In this document: positions 8,191-16,826 of the stretch, piece after piece
Numbering within the stretch: position 1 is the first letter of the stretch
Layout of the letters: the number at the start of each line of letters is the position of its first letter
Assembly (NCBI RefSeq): GCF_009649955.1
Contig: NZ_CP045875.1
Span: 2,634,501-2,698,500 of the forward strand
Source: Heliorestis convoluta
GTDB lineage: Bacteria; Bacillota; Desulfitobacteriia; Heliobacteriales; Heliobacteriaceae
DNA: 64,000 bases
Reading direction: 5' to 3'
Made by a program: the position numbers and the translations under genes
Notes under the pieces: generated by a model
Database searches by the model: none
What the model saw: the letters and a program-made list of their open reading frames with translations, nothing else
Told to the model about the DNA's origin: nothing

Positions 8191-8699
8191 GGCTTATTTG
8201 ATTCAATCCTTTCCTATTAAATAGGGTTATGCGAAGGCTTTGTTTCGCCTAAGGCAGTTTAGCTGTAGTTGTTAAATGAAGTGGTGTTGATTCCGGTAAA
8301 AGAGGAGTATCTCTTCTACCAGAAGTGACCTAGCAAAGCATCTTCCCTTCACTCCCTGTTTTGTTTTGAAAAAGGTACACGACTTACGATCAACTACTCG
8401 GTGAAAGCTTAATTGTTTTTAGTTCATGCAAAGCTGGTCTCTTCTCTTCGATGCATTGCATTGGTCTGTCTGCTTTCTCGTTGTCCTGTTACCTTACCTT
8501 AGTTACCTTGCATTGTTAGCTTTGATGTTCAGCTTCTTTGTAAGCTTTGTAAGCTTTGGTTGTTAGCTTCGTTACCAGTATGCAAATTGTTACATGTAGC
8601 TTGTTGAGCTTGACTTATTACCTTCACTGGTTGCGTTCCCATGTGTTCTTCGCTTGCTCTGTCTATGATGTAACATCATGGGATGGATTACCAAACCTA
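8191..8699. other. Module non-coding region left of the iterons
   Basis: About 500 bp without a supported gene, nearly the same as 29498-30004. It holds AAGCTTTG/TTAGCTT-rich short repeats near 8520-8600. Conservation between copies without an ORF suggests DNA- or RNA-level function, such as the recombinase promoter. Confidence 0.5.
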
Positions 8700-9400
8700 G
8701 TCATTTGACGACTTGCGTGTCGACTTGCGAATTTCCTAAGGGTTCGCAAGTCGACAAATCGACAAGTCGACAAGACGTTAAAATTACATCTAACCAATAC
8801 ATATCAGGATTTACTATTTAAGGTAATATACAATGATTCGTTAACTCTCTATGAATCGATACTTTTTATTCCAGTGAAATAAGAAATTAGCTTCTTAGAG
8901 TTACTTTATGGAAAAAGAGTTACTTACTTATTAAATGTACTTATTTGTTATTTTTTAACTTATCTATCTTTAATAGGTAAAGTAAGTTTACTTCGTTGAG
9001 TTACTACAATTTCTATTTCACTGGAAATACCCTGTCGATTTGTCGACTTGTCGACTTGTCGATTTGCGAACCCTTAGAGATTTTCGCAAGTCGTCAATAA
9101 GTTCGACAAGTCGTCCACTTTCGAGGCTTAATGGATATCCACAAGCTATCAATCTTCAAGTTAGCAATAGGTCATGCAGAAGTGGTCAACCTTACAGATA
9201 CCCACAAGATATCCAGATGCCCTCAACCTTCAGTGCATCAACAGGGTGTTTACAAGCCATTAAGTATCAATCTTCAAAGAGAAACGACATAACCATCCAC
9301 AACTTATCAACCTTCATAGTAGAGATAGGGTACTCAGAAGCCGTCTATCGCCAAGCATCAACAGGTCAACAGGGTATCCACAGGTATCCATGAATCAATA
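8700..9400. other. Putative replication origin with inverted iterons, copy 1
   Basis: Two arms of TTGTCGAC/GTCGACAA-type iterons (8706-8777 and 9032-9117) are inverted copies of each other, each including TTCGCAAGTCGAC or its complement. They flank about 250 bp of very AT-rich sequence. To the right, TATCCACA occurs at 9136-9143 and 9375-9382, with weaker forms (ATACCCACA, ACCATCCACA) between, resembling DnaA boxes. A RepA-like ATPase gene follows. Together these look like an oriV. The same layout recurs at 30009-30690. Confidence 0.7.
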
Positions 9401-9432
9401 ATCCACCTACAAGCAAAGTGGACGTTCAAACC

Positions 9433-10512
9433 TTAAGGCAATGCCCAGTACCAGCATGCGTTTTTCTCTTCACCGGATGGTTTATAAGATTTCACTTTCA
9501 GCTTCTCACGAACTTTTCTGAGTTGATAAGTCGTAAAACCATGAGCTTGGGCTTTCTCTTGTACTTCTTTCGCTTCTTTTGGTCCTTCTGATAGTTCAGT
9601 TCTTAGGAATGCTTCTACATCTTTCAATGCTCCATCTTTCTGAGGAATTTGGTTCATGATCTCATCAGCATCTACATCTCGCTCACCAGTCCAGACGAGT
9701 CCTTCTTCTGCGATCATAAAAGCTTGGCCTTTGCCTTTCTCTGCTAGGTTGCTTTTGAGATGGAGCATAACTCGCTCTTCAGATGGTTCTGGGAGTTTGC
9801 CGACAGCTAAGACAGAGCGTGCTGCACCTGTAAAGTCAATGGAGCCCATGCCACGGTAGATCGCTTTGTTGCCTGTTGCTTTGGCTAGATGCCGAATGAC
9901 AAGTACAGCCGTTTGATATGTTTCTGCCATGGTTGATAGGTTAGATAGTATTGGCCGTGTCTCATTGGCTCTGTGCATGTCTATACCGGGACCTAAGAAG
10001 GCTTGTAAGGGGTCTATTATGACGAGCTTGGGACGATAGAAATCTAGCTTTTCTTCTAGCAAATTCAGATTCTGAAAGGAGAAAGCTTTCTTTATTGAAC
10101 CGATCTTCATACCTACGACTGAGTGGATGTTGTGACAGTCGGCTTGTAAGCGCTCTAGTCTTGGTCTTATGGTATCTCCCAAGCCATCTTCTGCTGTTGC
10201 AAGGAGCACGTTGGCTGGTTCTGTGAGTTGGAGTTGTGGATAAGTATGTTGCTGTCCATTGCTTACTCTAGCTGCTAGATCAAGGGCTAGCCATGTCTTC
10301 CCTTCACTGGGATCACCTTCTAAGATAGTAATCTTGCCAAGGGGAATATAAGGCTTCCAGAGCCACTGTACTTCTTCAATTGCTACTTCTGCCATCGATA
10401 AGACCATGAGTTCATTGCGTGAAAGAGATAAGGGCTTGACAGAAGACGTAGGTTCTGAAAGTACTTCTTGACGCACTGGATGGTTTGTGGCATTATTTTT
10501 CTGAAAGAGCAT
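9433..10512 (-). CDS. RepA-like AAA ATPase/replicative helicase
   Basis: 359 aa. Walker A is GDPSEGKT (residues 66-73) and Walker B KLVIIDP (162-168), followed by a RecA-fold core to about residue 260. This is the arrangement of RepA/AAA_25 hexameric helicases that replicate small plasmids and are also found in phages and integrative elements. Residues 290-350 (AKEVQEKAQAHGFTTYQLRK) look like a winged helix for origin binding. Start ATG 10512 with an AGAGGTGA site. Its 3' end abuts the putative origin. A truncated copy is at 30741-31385. Confidence 0.8.
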   Translation of the reverse strand: MLFQKNNATNHPVRQEVLSEPTSSVKPLSLSRNELMVLSMAEVAIEEVQWLWKPYIPLGKITILEGDPSEGKTWLALDLAARVSNGQQHTYPQLQLTEPANVLLATAEDGLGDTIRPRLERLQADCHNIHSVVGMKIGSIKKAFSFQNLNLLEEKLDFYRPKLVIIDPLQAFLGPGIDMHRANETRPILSNLSTMAETYQTAVLVIRHLAKATGNKAIYRGMGSIDFTGAARSVLAVGKLPEPSEERVMLHLKSNLAEKGKGQAFMIAEEGLVWTGERDVDADEIMNQIPQKDGALKDVEAFLRTELSEGPKEAKEVQEKAQAHGFTTYQLRKVREKLKVKSYKPSGEEKNACWYWALP

Positions 10513-10537
10513 AGGGTTATCACCTCTAGTTGTTGAA

Positions 10538-10571
10538 GAAACGCCAGTTGGGACCTGGCGTTTCTTTTTTT
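10538..10571. terminator. GAAACGCCAG hairpin
   Basis: GAAACGCCAG / CTGGCGTTTC with a 7-base loop, followed on the plus strand by TTTTTT. It lies between repA and the HU gene and can act in both directions. Confidence 0.65.
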
Positions 10572-10911
10572 ATTGGCTTCTATTCTTGGGGAACTGTTCT
10601 TTGTCGTGATATAGTAGGCATAACACGTGATAACACGGTAATCCTAACATAGTAGTCGTAACACGAAGCTGCCACAGAGGTTAATGCGAATGAGAGTTTA
10701 TCTTTGGTTGTATCAGCCCAAGCATGAGAGGTTACCGTGAAGCTGTAACAGGACCTAGATGAACGTTGGAATGGAATCTACTGCTATACACCATGAAACC
10801 AGCCTGTCATCGGTTCCAAGCAGGCTGGCATATCAGCTTATCTCGGCTTGTACCAGCTTGTATTGCCCGCAATGTCGAGTACTACACACACCTCCACTCC
10901 CTGTTCACTAA
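10572..10911. other. Non-coding region with TAACACG repeats
   Basis: No ORF supported. ATAACACG, ATAACACG and GTAACACG occur within 10618-10672, in part as ATAACACGTGATAACACG, possibly a second set of protein-binding sites. A hairpin CCAGCCTG...CAGGCTGG lies near 10800-10830. Not present in the other module copies, where an 84-aa gene takes this place. Confidence 0.4.
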
Positions 10912-11172
10912 CTAGCCTCTAAGCCTCTCTGCCACCTTCTTTGTCGCTTTGAAAGCCATACGAGTAGAGCCAGGGTTTCTGCCTTGGCGGGTTTGTCGTG
11001 CGTAGAATTTTCCCAGTGAAGCAAGGGAGAGTTGCTTGCCTTCTAACAAGTTGGTTAAGACTAAATCTGAAAAGGCATCGAGGATACGCCGCGTCATGCG
11101 TTGTGAACAACCTACTTGGTTCGAGATTGCAATCACGACATCGGGTGTGTTAAGCTTTTCTGTCTTTGCCAT
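10912..11172 (-). CDS. HU-family DNA-binding protein
   Basis: 86 aa, the usual HU/IHF size. The order of two N-terminal helices, LASLGKFYARQTRQGRNPGS (the beta-arm with the R-x-x-R-x-G-R-N-P pattern) and a C-terminal FKATKKVAERL helix is the HU fold. HU-like proteins bend DNA and support plasmid replication or recombination. Divergent from the HTH gene at 11360; the shared spacer has the palindromic operator. The copies at 15 and 31 kb carry an unrelated 84-aa gene here. Confidence 0.8.
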   Translation of the reverse strand: MAKTEKLNTPDVVIAISNQVGCSQRMTRRILDAFSDLVLTNLLEGKQLSLASLGKFYARQTRQGRNPGSTRMAFKATKKVAERLRG

Positions 11173-11244
11173 GCTTTCGTCCTCCTTCGAAAAATTAGTT
11201 TACTGTTCTGCCAAGGGTATCGAAGTGATAATTGCGATTCGTTA

Positions 11245-11285
11245 TAGTATAATAATAAATTGTGATATTCTACGTGTCAACACGT
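11245..11285. promoter_or_regulatory. Promoter-like region and palindromic operator, copy 1
   Basis: TATAGTATAATAATAAATT looks like a -10 region, and 11272-11285 is the perfect palindrome ACGTGTCAACACGT. The same sequence stands at the same distance before the HTH gene at 15661-15674 and 31794-31807, so it is a good candidate for the binding site of that HTH protein. Confidence 0.6.
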
Positions 11286-11359
11286 GATTATTGCTTTTCT
11301 TCTTTTTTATTTTTTCTACATAGCTTTGATGAATTGTAAAAAAACGAGGATGTTGAATA

Positions 11360-12292
11360 ATGAATTTTCATGAATTGCTAAATAGTTTGGTCAAGAGAAA
11401 AAACAAGTCCATTCGATCGCTTGCTGCAGAAGCGAATGTTTCCTTTGGCCACTTAGCTCGTTTGTTGCGGGATCCTAATACGGGTGTACCGACGATAACT
11501 GTTTTAGATGGTCTAGCTCTAGTACTTGATATTTCCTTCACTGAACTTTTCCATGTTGCCAAGCGGCTTGCTCCTATCTGTGAAGTTCCTCAAGAACCGA
11601 CTTTGTTCGGTCATAAGTGGCTGAGTGGTGAAGAGATTAATACTTTGTACCGTTCTTTGTTCCATGCTGTAGCTTTTCAGGATGGTGCGCTGAAGAGTGC
11701 GGAATTGCGCCGTCATTGCATTGCAGTTGCTTTTCAAGATGAAATCTTCGAGGGCAATGAAGAAGGACGTACTTTTGTGGCACCTGAAATGTCTGATTCT
11801 GCTTTGATGGATAAATACTATGTCAATATAGTAAGCGAGATAGAAGCGACACCTGAAGATGCTGTGGAGCGTCTATTGGTGTTTTTCAAGTTAACGAATG
11901 TTGATCCAGATGAGTTTATTTATCTGATCAATGGTTTTCATCCTGATGATTTCACCCATAATTGGGATGCGCCCAATCTACGACATAAGCTATTAAAGCT
12001 AGCAGCCTGGCAAAAAGAAGTTTCTGCTTATCTTCCGGAAGGCTCGGAAGCTATTTTCGATAAGTACCTATCTTTTTGGACAAACCACTACTTTGCTGAA
12101 AAAAAGCGGTCTGCCTTTCTGTCGAAAGTCAAAGTTCAAAGCTTTCCTGATGAGAGTGAAGTTGAGCCTAAGTATGAGGTCAATATCCACAGCACAGGCA
12201 ACGTTACGGAAATCGTGATTCGACTGCCCAACGATTATGCTGGGCAAACGACGAAAGAGATTCTGGCTTTGCTTAATAAGCGCTTAAAATAA
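11360..12292 (+). CDS. XRE-type HTH regulator with large C-terminal domain
   Basis: 310 aa. Residues 1-65 form a lambda-repressor-like helix-turn-helix (KSIRSLAAEANVSFGHLARL, then PTITVLDGLALVLDISFTEL). The remaining 240 residues are acidic and helical and I do not recognise them; the last 30 (EIVIRLPNDYAGQTTKEILA) suggest a small strand-helix unit. ATG 11360 follows GAGGATG at 8 bases. Closely related copies lie at 15748 and 31881, always downstream of the same palindrome, so autoregulation or replicon copy control is a fair inference. Confidence 0.75.
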   Translation: MNFHELLNSLVKRKNKSIRSLAAEANVSFGHLARLLRDPNTGVPTITVLDGLALVLDISFTELFHVAKRLAPICEVPQEPTLFGHKWLSGEEINTLYRSLFHAVAFQDGALKSAELRRHCIAVAFQDEIFEGNEEGRTFVAPEMSDSALMDKYYVNIVSEIEATPEDAVERLLVFFKLTNVDPDEFIYLINGFHPDDFTHNWDAPNLRHKLLKLAAWQKEVSAYLPEGSEAIFDKYLSFWTNHYFAEKKRSAFLSKVKVQSFPDESEVEPKYEVNIHSTGNVTEIVIRLPNDYAGQTTKEILALLNKRLK

Positions 12293-12315
12293 GGGGCCAT
12301 AGTCCATGTGACAGA

Positions 12316-12490
12316 TGTGGTGGGACAGTCTCAGGCTATCATCATCTCTTGAGCAAAGCAGGGGTGCCCTTACTTCTGTACAGAAGCGCCATTATAGGCC
12401 GGGCTTGTTGTCCATTTTATCAGTGTGCACTGGAGGATAAGCCTCTGGACAACGAGGTGATTTATGAACGCTCACCTTGAAAGCGTTTTT
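12316..12490 (+). ncRNA. Structured non-coding element, copy 1 (promoter lost)
   Basis: About 175 bp conserved with 17908-18092 and 34045-34223. Visible pairings are CTTCTGTACAGAAG, a long-range TTGTCC/GGACAA stem, GAGG/CCTC, AGGTGA/TCACCT, and a terminal AACGCT/AGCGTT hairpin followed by TTTTT. AGGTGA/TCACCT and the terminal hairpin interleave and cannot form as simple nested stems. In the other two copies a promoter precedes it; here recombinase 2 and the promoter have been deleted and the element follows the HTH gene directly. Confidence 0.55.
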
Positions 12491-12552
12491 GTAACATATA
12501 TTTTTCAGGACGGTTGTCCTGGTTGAAAAGGAATTTTAAGAACACAAAAAAA

Positions 12553-12583
12553 AACCAACCGGATAAAATACTTCCGCTTGGTT
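12553..12583 (-). terminator. AACCAACCGG hairpin terminator
   Basis: Same hairpin family as at 1207. On the minus strand it is followed by nine T residues, 15 bases past the ParA stop codon, so it ends the ParA/AlbA operon. It also marks the right edge of the module sequence. Confidence 0.7.
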
Positions 12584-12598
12584 GAAGGCATAGCCGAG

Positions 12599-13639
12599 TC
12601 AATCAATTTGTGGTATCACTAAATCTGTAAGAGAGCCTTCGTGTTGATCACGAAGGGCAGATATAGTTTTCAATATTTTTCTTGATAATTCTTCAAAGTC
12701 CCTATATGCTTCATGAACTGCATTAGAATGACTTCCAATCGCCCCATCGGCAGGAGTTAAATGAAATATTGGTTTTTTATATTCTTGAGCTAATGGAATA
12801 AGACTTCGATAATGTTTAATCGTAGCAAGACACAGTGGGTCATTTATAGGTGTTAAATCTACTGGCTTCTCTTCAAGTATACTTTCCCGATAAACTGCTG
12901 GAATTCGATTGATCCATTTGTCATATGCTTTTACCGGTCTTTTTAATCGAACACTATGTTGTTGGCAAAGATAACCAACGGGAATCATCTCTCCGTTTGG
13001 TAGATTGAACTCCGGATTCTTCCAATTCTCCAGTCTTTTATTCCATAAATTACGCCACGCTCGTACCGTTGGTCCTAAGTTTTTGAGTCCTTGAAGCGAG
13101 AACAGATCGGCACCTAGCGGGATTATTACAAAGTTTGTTGAGATTAGAGCTGAACGATTAATTGCTCCTAAGTTTGGACCAATATCAACTAAGATAATAT
13201 CAGCATCTACCTTTTCTGCTGCTAGTTGCATAATTTGCCAGAATGCAGTCTGTATTCTGAAAGGACGAAACAAGTTGTTATCGCCCATACTAGCTGGCCA
13301 TGTCTCTGATAAAGTTTCTTCAAAACTAGAAAGAGCTACATCTCCAGGAATCAAGTAGAGGTTTTCCTCTATTTTTTTAAGAATAGGCTCTTTAATGTCA
13401 CCTACACCCGTTAACGGGCTGATCGCTCTAAATATTGTATTTGCCTCATTCTTTTTTTCCCATAATTCTTCTAAATATAAGTCATCTAGAAATGCTGCTG
13501 TTAAATTGGCTTGTGGATCTATGTCTGCTGCAATAACCCGTTTGTTTTGTTCTGCGAACATCCAAGAAAGGTGATAGATTAAGGAAGTTTTCCCTACACC
13601 ACCTTTGTTATTAAAAAAAGTAATGACTGGTGTTTTCAT
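12599..13639 (-). CDS. ParA-family ATPase
   Basis: 346 aa from ATG 13639. Deviant Walker A KGGVGKT at residues 12-18, Walker A' AADIDPQANLT and Walker B ILVDIGPNLG place it in the ParA/Soj/MinD superfamily. It is longer than typical Soj (about 255 aa) because of an added C-terminal 100 residues. ATGA overlap with the upstream AlbA-type gene shows translational coupling; no parB follows. Standard partition ParA is therefore not the obvious role. ParA-like ATPases coupled to effector genes also occur in defence cassettes. Family confident, role open. Confidence 0.8.
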   Translation of the reverse strand: MKTPVITFFNNKGGVGKTSLIYHLSWMFAEQNKRVIAADIDPQANLTAAFLDDLYLEELWEKKNEANTIFRAISPLTGVGDIKEPILKKIEENLYLIPGDVALSSFEETLSETWPASMGDNNLFRPFRIQTAFWQIMQLAAEKVDADIILVDIGPNLGAINRSALISTNFVIIPLGADLFSLQGLKNLGPTVRAWRNLWNKRLENWKNPEFNLPNGEMIPVGYLCQQHSVRLKRPVKAYDKWINRIPAVYRESILEEKPVDLTPINDPLCLATIKHYRSLIPLAQEYKKPIFHLTPADGAIGSHSNAVHEAYRDFEELSRKILKTISALRDQHEGSLTDLVIPQID

Positions 13640-14850
13640 TTTCTCTTCCTCACAATGCATAATACTGTTGTTGGTGAAACCTCAAACTCTATAGGTCCAT
13701 TTCCATTCCTTTGTAATTCTTTCTGAGCAATACTGATACCGACACCAAAACGCTGTACTAAGCCATATACACGCATTGCATCGGCTAGATGACGATTTCT
13801 ATAGTCAGTGATACCCGGTTTTCCGAAATTTTCAATGGTAACTTCTCCAAAGGGGCCTCCAGGGCTGATTATTTCAATTCGATCATTAAACCAGAATAAA
13901 CGAACTGGAGCATTTGTCCCTTCATAAGTCCGATGCATCACAGCATTCCGAGTGAGTTGATGTAAAGCAGCTAAAGGATAGTCAATTTTTCTTGATTCTA
14001 AACTGTTCGACGTAATATCTACACGAACCCTATTATGTGCTTCTAGCTTTTCTTCAAGCCTCTTAAGCATTTGACCAATCGTTCCATCAATTTCTTCTTC
14101 ATCTATAATTGGATCGGAAAATTCAGTGCCGTCAATTCGCAGAAATTGAATATAAGCACCTGGGATAAAGTCACGCGGACGATTTCCTATTACAAGTATG
14201 CCTAAAATGGTTGGTGTCGGATTATCAGCCGAGACAACCATACGACAGGCAGCCAATCTTTGTTCATAGCTCCGTCCATTTGCATTCAGTATTTCAGGGG
14301 CAAATGCAAAAGGTAGATACTCCTGTTCAAACTGTAAGCGATTCAAAGATGATAAATCCGTTGAGGGTAACGGTTGAATGTCAAAAGGCAAATCCCTGAA
14401 TCTTCTTTTTTCATTTAATATCCTTTCATCTTGAGCCGATGCAATGCCTCTACGCGGACCTGTTCTAATCCATATTCGGCCTTTGTATCTAACAGGTGGC
14501 GCATCAGCAGGTTGTACGATTACAACTGCCATGTCATCTCCTTTTAACTTTCTCTTCTGCACTATGATTGTGGGTGGCGGAAGAATATTCCCATCTGTTT
14601 TTATATCTGCCAATGTCTGCAAAAGATTGTCTGTGATCGTGAGGCTTGATGGTACTCCATTATCTTTTGCGCCTACAAATAAAACACCCGGCTTAGCATG
14701 ATTTGGGAGATCATTAGCAAAGGCACAGACAGCCTGTCTACCCTTTTCTGGCGAATCACCATTCCAAGATTCTTTTCGTTCTGCTAGATCAGATTCTAGG
14801 TCATCTAATAGAGCTTCTAGCTCTTCATCTGTATAATTCATATCACTCAT
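13636..14850 (-). CDS. AlbA_2/Schlafen-type ATP-binding protein
   Basis: 404 aa. Residues 20-150 form the AlbA_2 (Schlafen-related) domain with VLFVGAKDNG, PPVRYKGRIWIRTGPRRG and IASAQDE. Residues 250-404 are a HATPase_c_4 fold: LHQLTRNAVMHRTYEG, DRIEIISPGGP and RFGVGISIAQKEL. Such proteins are often called RecG-related or transcriptional regulators; Schlafen domains can be tRNA nucleases. Start ATG 14850 after GGGAG. Encoded upstream of and overlapping the ParA-like gene by 4 bases, between two module copies. A conflict system is plausible but unproven. Confidence 0.75.
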   Translation of the reverse strand: MSDMNYTDEELEALLDDLESDLAERKESWNGDSPEKGRQAVCAFANDLPNHAKPGVLFVGAKDNGVPSSLTITDNLLQTLADIKTDGNILPPPTIIVQKRKLKGDDMAVVIVQPADAPPVRYKGRIWIRTGPRRGIASAQDERILNEKRRFRDLPFDIQPLPSTDLSSLNRLQFEQEYLPFAFAPEILNANGRSYEQRLAACRMVVSADNPTPTILGILVIGNRPRDFIPGAYIQFLRIDGTEFSDPIIDEEEIDGTIGQMLKRLEEKLEAHNRVRVDITSNSLESRKIDYPLAALHQLTRNAVMHRTYEGTNAPVRLFWFNDRIEIISPGGPFGEVTIENFGKPGITDYRNRHLADAMRVYGLVQRFGVGISIAQKELQRNGNGPIEFEVSPTTVLCIVRKRK

Positions 14851-15086
14851 ATTTATTCTCCCTTCTATGGAAAAGCAGTAAAAAAATGAACATTTTTTGA
14901 TTTAGGGTCTTTTAAACAGATTTCTTCGTGGTTGTTTTTAGTTCCTACTTCATTGAATTATACCACAACCATTCATGGATTTCTATATAATGGAAATCTA
15001 TGTTAGGAGATGATTTATGATACAAGTTATAGATGATGGACAAGAAAACCACTGACTCCCCAAGATAACTTCGGTGAACTAATCAA
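14851..15086. other. Promoter region and truncated gene start
   Basis: Contains the leader of the AlbA-type gene. On the plus strand an AGGAG site (15004-15008) precedes ATG 15017, but the frame stops after 12 codons (TGA 15053-15055), where it meets repeat sequence (GACTCCCCAAGATAACTTCGG) also found at 18536 and 34658. It is probably the first codons of a gene cut by module insertion. Confidence 0.4.
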
Positions 15087-15148
15087 TAGTTGCTAAGATC
15101 TTTGAGTTACACAAACCAGAGGATCTTGAGGAATACCTTCACAAACAT
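15087..15148 (+). pseudogene. Rpn C-terminal scrap
   Basis: Encodes VAKIFELHKPEDLEEYLHKH, matching the last residues of the intact Rpn gene ending at 28522. It marks the left edge of the module copy at 15-18.9 kb; the rest of Rpn, recombinase 1, origin and repA are missing here. Confidence 0.6.
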
Positions 15149-15201
15149 TGAGGCTTCTTGCTTGTTGATTGGTGAATTATCGGTTGATAATTGGCGATTC
15201 G

Positions 15202-15258
15202 TTCTTTTTCGGCGACAAACGAAAAAGAACTTTGACAAAGCGTACTTGTCAAAGTTCT
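15202..15258. terminator. Two hairpins at the 3' end of the 84-aa gene
   Basis: GTTCTTTTTCG...CGAAAAAGAAC and ACTTTGACAA...TTGTCAAAGT stand side by side directly after the minus-strand 84-aa gene. The second is the more likely terminator. The same pair is at 31332-31391, where its left edge marks the point at which repA was cut. Confidence 0.6.
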
Positions 15259-15259
15259 T

Positions 15260-15514
15260 TTATGTTATGGGGTTGATGTACCAGTTTGGTAATTTTAAGC
15301 CTACACTGGTCTTTGCGACTTGTCTGGCTTCTTTTGCAGGGAGTAAAGGGTTTTCATCGAGGCCTAGAAGGATGCGAATCTCTTTAGGGTTTAGGTAAAC
15401 GCCTAAGTGCTTGAAGAGCTTTTGCCGAACTGGTTTGGGACCTTTCTTTTTGTATAAGTCTCTATAAAATTCAGCACTTTGAGTGTCTAAAGCGATCTGG
15501 AGCGGCTGGCTCAT
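15260..15514 (-). CDS. Unknown 84-aa module protein, copy 1
   Basis: 84 aa, not recognised. A helical first half (LQIALDTQSAEFYRDLYKKK), a lysine-rich centre and a C-terminal LKLPNWYINP. Its near-identical twin is at 31392-31646, both divergent from the HTH gene and terminated by the same double hairpin. In the 7-12 kb module an HU gene holds this position. A good start (ATG 15514) and conservation between copies support that it is real. A small DNA-binding or copy-control protein is a guess. Confidence 0.6.
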   Translation of the reverse strand: MSQPLQIALDTQSAEFYRDLYKKKGPKPVRQKLFKHLGVYLNPKEIRILLGLDENPLLPAKEARQVAKTSVGLKLPNWYINPIT

Positions 15515-15660
15515 GGTTAATCACCTTCTCTGAATAATAGGTTTTGTGTAGCAACTTTACAGGGCTTCATTATTCAAAGTTTTTTTCTTTGAATATCCCT
15601 CCGTTGCTATAATTTAATTGAGAAAGAGCGAGATAGTATAATAATAAATTGTGGTATTCT

Positions 15661-15674
15661 ACGTGTCAACACGT
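15661..15674. promoter_or_regulatory. Palindromic operator, copy 2
   Basis: ACGTGTCAACACGT, a perfect 14-bp palindrome, 73 bases before the HTH start and next to a TATAATAATA segment. Identical to the copies at 11272 and 31794. Confidence 0.6.
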
Positions 15675-15747
15675 GATTATTGCTTTTCTCTTTTTTATTT
15701 TTTCTACATAGCTTTGATGAATTGTAAAAAAACGAGGATGTTGAATA

Positions 15748-16679
15748 ATGAATTTTCATGAATTGCTAAATAGTTTGGTTAAGAGAAAAAACAAGTCCAT
15801 TCGATCGCTTGCTGCTGAAGCGAATGTTTCCTTTGGCCACTTAGCTCGTTTGTTGCGGGATCCTAATACGGGTGTGCCGACGATAACCGTTTTAGATGGT
15901 CTAGCTCCAGTACTTGATATTTCCTTCACTGAGCTTTTCCATGTTGCCAAGCGGCTTGCTCCTATCTGTGAAGTTCCTAAAGGACCGACTTTGTTCGGTC
16001 ATAAGTGGCTGAGTGCTGAAGAGATCAATACTTTGTATCGCTCTTTGTTCCATGCTGTAGCTTTTCAGCATGGTGAGATGAAGAGTGAAGAATTGCGCCG
16101 TCATTGTATTGCAGTTGCTTTTCAAGATGAAATCTTTGAGGCTAATGAAGAAGGACGTACTTTTGTGGCACCAGAAATATCTGATTCTGCTTTGATGGAT
16201 AAGTATTATGTCAATACATTAAGCGATATAGAAGCTATGCCTGAAGATGCTGTGGAGCGTCTATTGGTGTTTTTCAAGCTAACGCATGTTGATCCTGATG
16301 AGTTTATTTATCTGATCAATGGTTTTCATCCTGATGATTTCACCCATAATTGGGATGCGCCCAACCTACGACATAAGCTATTAAAGCTATCAGCCTGGCA
16401 AAAAGAAGTTTCTGCTTATCTTCTGGAAGGTTCGGATGCTACTTTCGATAAGTACCTATCTTTTTGGACAAACCACTACTTTGCTGAAAAAAGCGGTCTG
16501 CCTTTCTATCGAAAGTCAAAGTTCAGAGCTTACCTGATGAGAGTGAAGTTGAACCTAAGTATGAGGTCAACGTCCACAGCACAGGCAAGGTTACGGAAAT
16601 TGTGATTCGACTGCCCAACGATTATGCTGGGCAAACGACGAAAGAGATTCTGGCTTTGCTTAATAAGCGGTTAAAGTAA
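15748..16679 (+). pseudogene. XRE-type HTH regulator, frameshifted copy
   Basis: Same gene as 11360-12292 and 31881-32813, but the run GCTGAAAAAAAGCGG has one A fewer here (six instead of seven) near 16490. The normal frame ends at a different stop (16605) after 285 codons, and the original C-terminus continues in another frame to 16679. The HTH domain is untouched, so the shortened protein may still bind DNA. Slippage on the A-run could restore some full-length product. Confidence 0.75.
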
Positions 16680-16826
16680 GGGTCCCTAGTCCATGATGAC
16701 AGATTTCATGCGACAGGTGTATAGGGTATAGCCATAGAAATGGGCTGTAAGCGATTGTATAGGCTTAGGACTTGGACCTGGACTCAGGCTTAGGCTCAAG
16801 CTCAAGGCTTAAGCTAAAGCAAAGAG

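Noticed and set aside
8706-9117. Regular short repeats that might be a CRISPR array
   Set aside because: The units are about 8-12 bp (TTGTCGAC type), partly inverted and without uniform spacers; they fit iterons.
12599-13639. Plasmid partition ParA
   Set aside because: No parB or parS-like repeats follow; it is coupled to an AlbA/Schlafen-type gene instead.
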